A stretch of DNA of 64,000 bases from Megaustenia siamemsis. Lineage: Eukaryota > Mollusca > Gastropoda > Stylommatophora > Ariophantidae. This document shows positions 55,857 through 64,000 of the stretch, in pieces (the stretch's first letter is position 1; each line of letters begins with the position of its first letter). The notes under the pieces are model-generated. The model worked only from the letters and a program-made list of their open reading frames with translations, did not search any database and had not been told where the DNA came from. Where the stretch lies: the NCBI GenBank assembly GCA_032433765.1, contig JAVIAB010000047.1:18512011-18576010 (forward strand). Direction: 5' to 3'. Both the position numbers and the translations under genes were made by a program.

Positions 55857-56168
55857 CATACACCTCAAGTGTACACATGCCATTCACTCTGTAAGTATCT
55901 ATCTCACAAATGATTTGTGTCTCATTTACTCTGGCTCTGGTAATGTTAAGAACCATTGATTTTGTCTCATTTGTGTTGTTAAAGATGAATCCTTGGTATA
56001 AGGTCGGTGCATAGATATCACTGCAATTGTTGTTGATGAAATCACAAGTTGACAAGTTGATTGTAGTATTTTTTTCGGTCAACAGTTGGAAAGTTATGCT
56101 TGTTACATTTCTCCTAGTTGTGTACTTAACGCTTATGGGTTGCCCCTTCTCCACGATTATATAGCAAC
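55857..56168 (-). CDS. Exon alpha1: first Ig-like domain of the receptor
   Basis: This is a 312-nt exon, phase 1 to phase 1, between acceptor AAATTAAAG and donor G|GTAAGTA. It encodes about 104 residues beginning CYIIVEKGQP and ending CTLEVYG. The domain aligns throughout with alpha2 and alpha3 but is much more diverged than they are from each other. The two core Ig positions seen in alpha2/3 are changed: the B-strand Cys is Tyr (VKYTT instead of LQCTT) and the Trp is Phe (SITFQL instead of SITWQM). The F-strand Cys (QIICEID) is kept. Several N-X-S/T sites (NVT, NLS, NIT, NET) fit an extracellular domain. By phase and order it follows the signal exon directly. Ig-like folding is inferred from the alpha2/3 pattern; no search was run. 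Confidence 0.78.
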
Positions 56169-56319
56169 CTTTAATTTGAAGACAAATATTTAAAAAAAAA
56201 TGAAAAATAAAATCAGAAAAAATGTATCTTAATTTGAACGACACATAGTAAGGTAAACAATTGGACTAAGACTATTATATCGAGATAATGGTCGATCACA
56301 AACCAACGAAAGGCAACAG

Positions 56320-56870
56320 AAATCCACCGTCGTAATTTATTTGTACAATAAAGAATCTCCACAAAACATGGTGTTAGGCAAGGTTGTGTGCCGTCACCAG
56401 ATTTGTTTAATATATATAGTGAGATTATTTTAAGATCCTAAAGGGACATGCATGGAATAACAATAGGATGTTACAATATAAATAATTTAAGGTATTGCTG
56501 ATGATACAGTCGTTATCGCTATTAGTAAAAATGAGTTACAAGAAATGTTAGACATTATAGTGAAAGAAAGCAAACTTAAAGGACTCAGCCTTAAAAGAAA
56601 AAGACAGATGTAATGGTAACAACAAAGAAAACGTCATCACCGCAGTGCAAAATAAAGACAAGTGGAACAATATTAAAACAGGTAAATGAATTTAAATATC
56701 TGGGAACATTGTCAACGTCAGATGGTAGATGTACAACAGAGGTGAGATGCAGAATGGTTCAATCAAAAGCAGCGTTACAAAAATGAGGAAGATACTGTAC
56801 AATCCATTTTTGACAATAGAAATAAGAAAAAGAGTTCTTCAATGTTATGTATGTAATGCAAATGTTATGT
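56320..56870 (+). mobile_element. LINE-E-like RT fragment
   Basis: Broken frames read KHGVRQGCVPSPDLFNIYSE, then a decayed YCDDTVVIAISKNELQEML (catalytic box), VNEFKYLGTLSTSDGRCTTE and an end at the 44-bp minisatellite. It is related to 30.8 kb and 10.9 kb. Confidence 0.7.
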
Positions 56871-56879
56871 TGCAGTTTT

Positions 56880-57870
56880 AGGGGATAATACAAACACAAA
56901 CTTTGGTGATTTGTTGCAGTTTGAAGAGATAATACAAACACACACTTTGGTGGTTTGTTGCAGTTTGAAGAGATAATACAAACACAAACTTTGGTGATTT
57001 GTTGCAGTTTGAAGAGATAATACAAACACAAACTTTGGTGATTTGTTGCAGTTTGAAGAGATAATACAAACACAAACTTTGGTGGTTTGTTAAGGTTTGA
57101 AGAGATAATACAAACACAAACTTTGGTGGTTTGTTGCAGTTTGAAGAGATAATACAAACACAAACTTTGGTGATTTGTTGCAGTTTGAAGAGATAATACA
57201 TACACAAACTTTTGTGGTTTGTTGCAGTTTGAAGAGATAATACAAACACACACTTTGGTGATTTGTTGCAGTTTGAAGAGATAATACAAACACAAACTTT
57301 GGTGGTTTGTTAAGGTTTGAAGAGATAATACAAACACAAACTTTGGTGGTTTGTTGCAGTTTGAAGAGATAATACAAACACAAACGTTGGTGATTTGTTG
57401 CAGTTTGAAGAGATAATACATACACAAACTTTTGTGGTTTGTTGCAGTTTGAAGAGATAATACAAACACAAACTTTGGTGATTTGTAGCATTTTGAGGTG
57501 ATAATACAAACACAAACTTTAGTGGCTTCTTGCAGTTTGAGGTGATAATACAAACACAAACTTTTCTGGTTTGTTGCAGTTTGAGGGGATAATACAAACA
57601 CGAACTTTGGTGGTTTGTTGCTATTTGAGGGGATAATACAAACACGAACTTTGGTGGTTTGTTGCTGTTTGAGGTGATAACCCAAACACCAGCTTTTGTT
57701 GCTTGTTGCAGTTTGAGGGGATAATACAAACACAAACTTTGATGATTTGTTGCAGTTTGAGAAGATAATACAAACACAAACTTTAGTGATTTGTAGCATT
57801 TTGAGGAGATAATACAAACACAAACTTTGGTGATTTGTAGCATTTTGAGGGGACTATACAAACACATACT
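56880..57870. repeat. 44-bp minisatellite, ~22 copies
   Basis: The unit TTTGTTGCAGTTTGAAGAGA, TAATACAAACACAAACTTTG, GTGA. No minus-strand frame meets a stop in the consensus, so several overlapping ORFs of 120-350 codons exist with a 44-residue superperiod. Left units are homogeneous, right units diverged (GAGGGGATAA, CATTTTGAGG). Confidence 0.96.
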
Positions 57871-57879
57871 TTTGATGGT

Positions 57880-58465
57880 TTGTAAAGAAAATTGTTTAAA
57901 AATCAATTTTTCTACCAAATGGGGGAAACAGTTGCAAATAAAAATTATTGGTTTAGGATGTACAGTTCACATGATTTACAATTGTACACAATTAGCTATT
58001 GATTCAATCTCTCTTGATGTTGAAGGAATTATTGTGAAGGTATTTGATCATTTTCACAAATTTACTGTCAAGAGTTGAAAGAGGTACGTGATTTTGTTGG
58101 ACGAGAATATAAAAAGAAACTGGGCTACAATAATATTAGGTGGACATCCTTACTACCAGCAAATACCAGAATTTGTTAAATGTAGCCTGGACTTAAGTCA
58201 TTCTTCTTCACTGAAGAAAAGTGTCCAGTGATGATAAAGAAGTGGTTTAGTGATCCTTGCTGGGGTTGAATTTTGCTCTGAAAACTTTGCCACTATTTCA
58301 TGAAGTAATAATAGAAAATGAAGGCGAGGATATAACTACAGAGGAGTGTTCCATTTTGTTATCAAGTTTAATTGAAAAATGGAATATATAATGAAAGAAG
58401 AGAAGCTCATTCCATCGTGAGTTAAGCAAATTCTGGCATATTTAGAAGAAAATCGGTTTCATTTT
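57880..58465 (+). mobile_element. hAT-2-related transposase remnant
   Basis: Broken frames give IGLGCTVHMIYNCTQLAIDS, IIVKVFDHFHKFTVKS, a YNNIRWTSLLPA piece and KCPVMIKKWFSDP. These align with the middle of hAT-2 (GVGCACHIFPQ, YLYFKSYTVRVESL, YAQTRWLALLPA, RCPVFIQEFFENP). Termini are not found; a LINE-A tail cuts it at 58466. Confidence 0.65.
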
Positions 58466-58694
58466 CTATCTATCTATCTATTGACCTTTCGAGCCGTAAC
58501 CGGCCCATAGGGCGTAGACCAAGTTACACCTTCTCCTATATGAATTTTTTGTTCTAGCAGTTTTCTTTTAAAGATATTTTATCAAATCTCGCCACCTGTC
58601 TCTGTTCTGTGCAAGCAGTTCTATCTCATTGAGGGAGCCGATTCCTGCTGCTCTTGCCTCTCTCATCAATGTTCTTCTCAGTGTCTCCCTGGGT
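58466..58694 (-). mobile_element. LINE-A 3' fragment, antisense
   Basis: It starts with CTATCTATCTATCTATTGAC and the complement of the conserved 3' tail, and includes about 45 terminal codons. Very high identity to 25880-26094. Confidence 0.9.
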
Positions 58695-58757
58695 TTCATT
58701 TTGCAACAGAATTTCTCAGTGTCTCTTGTGAAGTTTATAAAAATGTGGTTCTATATC

Positions 58758-60046
58758 TCAGTGTCTCGCTTGTTCATACACACGATAACACAATTATGGA
58801 ATGTTGACTATTGCAATCGTCAATCTTCAATATCCCAGTGTTTGACTTGATTCATTCACACGATAACAGAATTTTAGAATGTTGACTTGAGATTGTCTCC
58901 CTTTAATATCTCAATGCCAGGCTTGTTCATTCACACGATAACACAGTTATAGAATGTTGATTATTGAGATTGTCTCCCTTTAATATCTCAATGCCAGGCT
59001 TGTTCATTCACACGATAACACAGTTATAGAATGTTGACTATTGAGATTGTCTTCCTTTAATGTCTAAATGCCTAGCTTGTTCATTCACACGATAACACAG
59101 TTATAGAATGTTGACTATTGAGATTGTCTCTCTTTAATATCTCAATGCCAGGCTTGTTCATTCACACGATAACACAGTTATAGGATGTTGACTATTGAGA
59201 TTGTCTCCCTTTAATATCTCAATGTCAGGCCTGTTCATTCACACGATAACACAGTTATAGAATGTTGATTATTGAGATTGTCTCCCTTTAATATCTCAAT
59301 GCCTAGCTTGTTCATTCACACGATAACACAGTTATACGATGTTGACTATTGAGATTGTCTTCCTTTAATGTCTAAATGCCTTGCTTGTTCATTCACACGA
59401 TAACACAGTTATAGAATGTTGACTATTGAGATTGTCTCCCTTTAATGTCTCAATGCCTAGCCTGTTCATTCACACGATAACACAGTTATAGGATGTTGAC
59501 TATTGAGATTGTCTCCCTTTAATGTCTCAATGCCTAGCTTGTTCATTCACACGATAACGCAGTTATAGAATGTTGACTATTGAGATTGTCTGCCTTTAAT
59601 GTCTCAATGCCTTGCTTGTTCATTCACACGATAACACAGTTATAGAATGTTGACTATTGAGATTGTCTCCCTTTAATGTCTCAATGCCTTGCTTGTTCAT
59701 TCACACGATAACACAGTTATAGAATGTTGACTATTGAGATTGTCTCCCATTAATGTCTCAATGCCTTGCTTGTTCATTCACACGATAACACAGTTATAGA
59801 ATGTTGACTATTGAGATTGTCTCCCTTTAATGTCTCAATGCCTAGCTTGTTCATTCACACGATAACACAGTTATAGGATGTTGACTATTGAGATTGTCTC
59901 CCTTTAATGTCTCAATGCCTAGCTTGTTCATTCACACGATAACGCAGTTATAGAATGTTGACTATTGAGATTGTCTGCCTTTAATGTCTCAATGCCTTGC
60001 TTGTTCATTCACACGATAACACAATTATAGAATGTTGACTATTGAT
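58758..60046. repeat. 77-bp minisatellite, ~16-17 copies
   Basis: The unit TTCATTCACACGATAACACA, GTTATAGAATGTTGACTATT, GAGATTGTCTCCCTTTAATG, TCTCAATGCCTAGCTTG. The first two units are diverged and the rest nearly identical with alternating CCTAG/CCTTG/CCAGG variants. Confidence 0.96.
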
Positions 60047-60269
60047 AGTGCCACGGGAATGGGAGACATGTTAAAAAAAATTTCTCATTATTTTTTATTT
60101 TTATTTTGATGGCCTTGACTTGAATGAAAATCATTTGTTTAACAACATTTTTTTCTTGAGGCAGTTTGTGACGTGAGAAAATATAGCGAAATGGAATGAA
60201 GAGTACCACGCTTTGTTCAAAATGAGGTGAGGAGTGTATTAAACACTTCTCTGAAAGAACTGCTTCCAT
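60047..60269. other. No gene recognised
   Basis: AT-rich spacer. Confidence 0.35.
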
Positions 60270-60450
60270 GTGTAGAACTCCTAAAAATAGATGTTTGAGA
60301 CGGCCACCCTACCATTCACACTTAAAACCAATAGAATTAGTTCAGGGAAAAGTCACAGGACAACTACCATCTGAAAATATAACCTTCAAATTATGCGATA
60401 TGAAGACACTTACAAATCACGCCCTCTCAAAGATAGACAAAGATTACTAG
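60270..60450 (+). pseudogene. DDE transposase C-terminal fragment
   Basis: The frame reads LRRPPYHSHLKPIELVQGKV, then SENITFKLCDMKTLTNHALS, resembling the LPPYHxxLNPIELxW block before the final acidic residue of DDE-type (Tc1-like and related) transposases. Only this part remains. Confidence 0.5.
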
Positions 60451-60604
60451 ACAAAACAGGATTGCCCCCAGTACACAGACCTGAGAAGAGCAATGTGGTT
60501 CACACCCACCTCCCTGGAGGAGAAACTATATGGGGCAATCGAATCACTTAAACAGATAGCTGACTTCATGAGTGAGTCTGGAATCCTACTCTGATTGAGA
60601 CTTG

Positions 60605-60640
<36 letters not shown>

Positions 60641-60938
60641 CTAGACAAAATGTGATTACTATGTCTTATATAAATAATAGAAATATCGGAGGAAGGATGG
60701 CTTTTGGTTTGCTCAGCCGAAAGCAGTACTTAATCTGTTAGACTCGTTTGAATCTGAATGAGAATTACTACTCTGAAATAAATCTGAATGACATGATTGC
60801 CAGCATGTTGGCATCAAATTGTAAAACAGGTCCTTTTCAGGATTATTTCAATTACACATAAATGTTTACTTCAATATTGAAAATAACCAACTCTAATTTG
60901 TTCAGCATAAGAAACATTCACATTCATTATTATTATTA
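60451..60938. other. Unassigned; (GA)n at 60608-60638
   Basis: A short open piece (AMWFTPTSLEEKLYGAIESL) at about 60490-60590 may be transposon-derived. A GA tract of about 30 bases follows, then unique DNA. Confidence 0.35.
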
Positions 60939-61347
60939 TTGGTCATGGAAGGCCTCGGTATCACAGCAAACAAATTAAAATCCATAATTGCTCAATCGCC
61001 CGTGCCAGTGGAATCATCCGAATTACTAAACCATCTCCCAAACAAGGAAAGGTAACTGTAGTCCCCATCGTAGCAGTCTCAGCACACGCCAAAAGACATA
61101 AGGCGAAACCGCGCAGAAAGTGAACACAGCCAACTGTTCCCTGTCATACGATATCATTCATCGTAAACAAGCGGGATATCGAAGCAGGATCAAAACGGAT
61201 GAGACACACAGCTCACTGTGTGCACAGAGAACTTAACTCAGTAGCTCCTGCAACAAGCCGGACTTGGAATATGAGGAAACTGCAAGAAGGAACACTTTTC
61301 AGACATAGCCTTCAATGGTTCCTGCCGCCTATCCACCATATACCATG
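60939..61347 (+). repeat. R4 interspersed repeat, most complete copy
   Basis: TTGGTCATGGAAGGCCTCGG, AATTGCTCAATCGCCCGTGC, GTAGTCCCCATCGTAGCAGT, AACCGCGCAGAAAGTGAACA, CTGCCGCCTATCCACCATAT. It reads in the sense orientation. Confidence 0.85.
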
Positions 61348-61430
61348 GGAGTTCACGTCCTTCCGAAAATGATGATCGTCATAGCACTTGATGATGTTAG
61401 GCCGTCATTGATGACTCAAATTCCAAACAT

Positions 61431-62316
61431 TTAGACACACAGTGGTGGTAAGTTATCATTTCCAATCCAACAGAAGCCACATGACCTGTTGTTAGTAAAA
61501 CCACAGAGAGAATATGATTTTGTGACCTTCACTGATTCATTCTTAGATGTGAATGTGTAGTTTACACAAGAGGAGAAGTTTTCAACTACAGTGATCCCAT
61601 TTAAGGCAATTCTGGGATAGCAAGGCAAGTCTCCTTTATAGCAGCAGAACTTGATGTTCTCCACTCCCTTCTTGTAGCTGCCGCCACACGATTCTGATGT
61701 CTCATTAACTTGGACATCATTCAAGAACAATGTCAGATTAACATTTCATAGATATGGCTCTGCTGATGAAATGCTTGGTGCAACAGTTGTATCAATCATA
61801 CTGGAGACTCCTGGTCTGTGGTCATTAATATCACAGACGGCACATGGTGTTGTTATATTCAGTATTTCTTTCTGGGGTGTAAATATGTGGCACACACATG
61901 GAGAGTGGTTTGTGGTCACAGTAATCCCATTAAAGGCAATTCTAGGGTAGCATGGCATAGCTGTTTCAGAACAGCACAATCCTATGATGTTTAAAAAAAT
62001 AATAAAGCTGCTGCTGCTACACAATCCTGACCAATTATAGGTGTGGACATTATTCACTTGCAAGGACAAAACTGCTTTGTTTACATCATAAACCTCTGGA
62101 AGCGAATCATTTATGGGACTAATAGTATAATTTATTCTTCCATCGGGGATATCTTCATTGAGTCCCCCAAAAAGGTCTTTGGTTAAAAAGCACTTATGCT
62201 TTTGAGTTAAACACAGAATGAGCCCACTTCATAGATTAAAAATGATCCTTGCCAATGCCATCCGTTTGCACAGGTTAGGTCCTTAGCTACCAACGTCACA
62301 AACGTCTGAAACGAAG
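61431..62316 (-). pseudogene. Tandem Cys-rich extracellular-domain pseudogene in intron 1
   Basis: Two homologous cysteine-rich segments lie head to tail on the minus strand. The first (about 62100-61746) contains LSLQVNNVH, then AMPCYPRIAFNGITV, HSPCVCHIF and CAVCD. The second (about 61735-61431) contains LFLNDVQVNETSESCGG, then DLPCYPRIALNGITV, SSCVNYTF, CGFTNNRSCGFCW and PPLCV. Upstream, after a good acceptor (CGTTTCAG at about 62317), the frame CANGWHWQGSFLIYEVGSFC is broken by stops and a frameshift before it rejoins the first segment. A TAG separates the two segments. It looks like a decayed multi-domain secreted or receptor gene, lying in the first intron of the Ig-like gene and on the same strand. 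I do not recognise the domain family, and an intact exon set cannot be excluded. Confidence 0.45.
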
Positions 62317-63107
62317 CCATCGAATTAACGACTTTATCTACAGCGAAGGTTAACGAACTGTGAACAAACATTTATGTTCAAACCCTTGAAAACATTTTTA
62401 AAAATCTGCCAACTCGCTGTAATAACATATATCGTGTTGTTCAATGTAAACATTGCTTAGTCCATAGCTCGAATATAAATAAGCTGCCATTTTGGTGCGT
62501 TCCATGACGTCGTCCATTCACTTCTTGACACTCAAGGAGAGAGGCGTGATATGTTTTTCACATTCATTTCTGCTGTTACTATTTATTCTTTGATTCCATC
62601 TGACATTCATGATTGTTTCATAAAAACATGTAACATTCGAGACGAAACCAACGCATATAATTCAGTGGTACTTGTAACATTTGGTCCACGTTTTGGTGAT
62701 ATGTCTATGACTTATTAAAAGTCAAGGAATTCTTAATAAACTTATTGTAAGTTCTGTTAAGTTCAAATGAATGCTTTCGTGCAGTCTATGAAGCACATGA
62801 ACAGATCTTTCTTTACCTCTATAGATGTTTCCATCAATATTTAAGGGATTTATATTGCATTATGTATATTGCACCTTCTTAAAATTCGGGTAATAGTCAT
62901 GTCAATAAATATTAAATATATAAACTCTTTAAAAATAAACTGACATAACGTTTCAAATAATGCACAATTATAATCATATGAATTTACGGATGGACTTTTC
63001 GAAAAGACGAAGACTTTTATTTCTCTGTGGCCATCTTTATCACAAAAACGTATACCTTTATTACTAATCGCTGTCCGCCTGTTCAGATTTACAAGCTTAG
63101 GCTGGAG
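62317..63107. other. Intron 1, no element recognised
   Basis: AT-rich DNA. From about 62930 it is weakly homologous to the first 277 bases of the window (intron 1 of the paralogue). Confidence 0.4.
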
Positions 63108-63146
63108 ACAAATAATAATAAATGAATATTATTATAGAGGGAAACA
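63108..63146. mobile_element. SINE3 5' fragment next to the exon 1 donor
   Basis: ACAAATAATAATAAATGAAT and ATTATTATAGAGGGAA match the first 36 bases of SINE3 (46788). It is absent from the paralogous position (before 278), so it inserted after the gene duplication. Confidence 0.6.
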
Positions 63147-63153
63147 CGCTTAC

Positions 63154-63214
63154 CCCAAACTTCCGTGATTATGAAGACTAAAGCAGCAGTAAACCAGACT
63201 AGAGCACGGGCCAT
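63154..63214 (-). CDS. Exon 1: signal peptide of the Ig-like receptor gene (copy 1)
   Basis: The ATG at 63214 opens a 61-nt coding exon of 20 codons plus one base. It encodes MARALVWFTAALVFIITEVW, a typical secretory signal with a short charged start, a hydrophobic core and a polar end. The exon ends in phase 1 at a strong donor (G|GTAAGC). The last G joins the first two bases of exon alpha1 (GT TGC) to give Gly-Cys, so the mature chain would start close to GCYIIVEK. An exon of identical length and similar sequence lies at 278-338. The start is chosen from the signal sequence and from conservation between the two copies. Homology continues upstream into the presumed 5' UTR and promoter. A SINE3 fragment lies within about 10 bases of the donor. 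Confidence 0.8.
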
Positions 63215-63480
63215 CTTTAAGTCACGAGCTCCTAAACTTAATGCAGTTTAAGTATCCGACAAAGTTCCAACAATGCGGAACATCAAATCATGAATGATTA
63301 AAACGTGTATCGCTATATCTCCATTTAAGAAAATGAATCTTTCAATGCGTACATGCAAACGGGTAGAAGCTGGTAAACCAGGAAGTTAATTCATGCTGTG
63401 TTGGAATACAAGGGATATGTTTCAGAAATGAAATGTTACATAATAAAATATTGTTAATACAAAAAAAAACTCGTATTATC
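63215..63480 (-). promoter_or_regulatory. Duplicated 5' UTR/promoter-proximal region of receptor copy 1
   Basis: DNA immediately upstream of the signal-peptide ATG aligns with 339-600, upstream of the other signal exon. Shared stretches include the AGCTCCTA and CAGTT segments and the AGAAGCTG(G/A)TAA region, with small indels. Conservation outside the coding exon fits a shared leader and core promoter, but could equally be recent duplication. No TATA box or initiator could be assigned with confidence. Confidence 0.4.
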
Positions 63481-63557
63481 AAACATGTAAAGTGACATTT
63501 GGTAGCATTTTCTTTACAGAAACTGGAGCAAACACATTCGCCATTAAAATTCACGAT

Positions 63558-64000
63558 GCCTGCCTGCCTGCCTGCCTGTCTGTCTGTCTGTCTGTCTGTC
63601 TGCCTGTCTGTCAGCCTGCCTGCCTGTCTGTCTGTCTGTCTGCCTGTTTGTCTGTGTGTCTGCCTGTATGTCTGTCTGTCTATCTGTCTGCCTGTCTGTC
63701 TGTTATTCTGTCTATCTTCCTGTATGTCTGTCTGCATGTATGTCTTTCTGTCTGTCTGCCTGTTTGTTTGTATGTCTGTCTGGCTGTATGTCTGTATGTC
63801 TGCCTCTCTGTCTGTCTGTCCGCCTGCCTGTTTATCTGCCTGTCTGCCTGCCTGTCTGTCTGCCTGCCTGCCTGCCTGTTTGTATGTATGTCAGCCTGTC
63901 TGCCTGCCTGTTTGTCTGTATGGCTGGCTGCCTGCCTGTCTATCTATCTGTCTGCCTGTTCGTCTGTATGCCTGCCTGTCTGCTTGCCTGTTTGTATGTC
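63558..64000. repeat. (CTGT/CTGC)n tetranucleotide array, runs off the window
   Basis: TGCC, TGTC and TGTA tetramers form an imperfect array of over 440 bases. The Gln/Arg/Thr-rich minus ORF (63342-63737) is an artefact. Confidence 0.97.

Noticed and set aside
56759..57918. Long minus-strand ORFs (up to 354 codons) rich in Cys, Tyr, Ser and Lys
   Set aside because: They lie entirely on the 44-bp minisatellite, repeat every 44 residues and overlap in several frames, so they are a by-product of stop-free repeats.
63342..63737. 131-codon ORF rich in Gln, Arg, Thr and Asp
   Set aside because: Translation of the CTGT/CTGC array next to the receptor promoter.

Overview
This is animal (metazoan) nuclear DNA: intron-rich, AT-rich and crowded with degenerate non-LTR retrotransposons, tRNA-derived SINEs, hAT transposons, minisatellites and microsatellites. 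It contains no bacterial-type gene organisation. The repeat mixture (several RTE/CR1-like LINE families, an RNase H-bearing LINE, long (CTGT/CTGC)n tracts) and a secreted or membrane Ig-like receptor family fit a mollusc, perhaps a gastropod. That assignment is inference; no species can be named from the sequence alone.

One host gene is well supported, on the minus strand. It starts at 63214 with a 61-nt signal-peptide exon and runs left to at least 19247. Twelve exons can be placed by splice sites, phase and mutual homology: SP - alpha1 - [gamma1 beta1 alpha2] - [gamma2 beta2 alpha3] - gamma3 beta3 - delta1 delta2. Alpha exons (306 or 312 nt, phase 1-1) encode an Ig-like domain. Gamma (113 nt, phase 1-0) plus beta (226 nt, phase 0-1) encode a second extracellular domain of about 113 residues. 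Delta1 plus delta2 (222+84 nt, phase 1-1-1) encode another Ig-like domain. The bracketed three-exon block was duplicated recently. A paralogous signal-peptide exon at 278-338 shows that a second copy of the gene begins at the left edge, so this is a tandem gene cluster. The transmembrane or 3' end of the first copy, expected between about 1 kb and 19 kb, could not be identified.

Almost everything else sits in introns or intergenic DNA and is repeat-derived. Left third (0-19 kb): a hAT element with 8-bp target duplication (2242-4983), a 28-bp minisatellite interrupted by a SINE (7.1-9.2 kb), LINE remnants, and an RNase H-bearing LINE insertion (15966-18614) with an 873-codon open frame. Centre (19-36 kb): a full-length, apparently intact RTE-like LINE (22921-26094) with a 980-codon ORF, two SINE families and LINE debris. 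Right half: a three-layer nest (hAT-2 inside LINE-B inside LINE-C, 36.4-43.3 kb), a 1.2-kb pentanucleotide array (43.8-45.0 kb), a palindromic SINE complex (46.8-47.8 kb), 44-bp and 77-bp minisatellites (56.9-60.0 kb), and a Cys-rich pseudogene (61.4-62.3 kb).

Family names used here (LINE-A to LINE-G, SINE1-3, R4) are labels for this window only. LINE clade assignments rest on motif recognition, not on a search.
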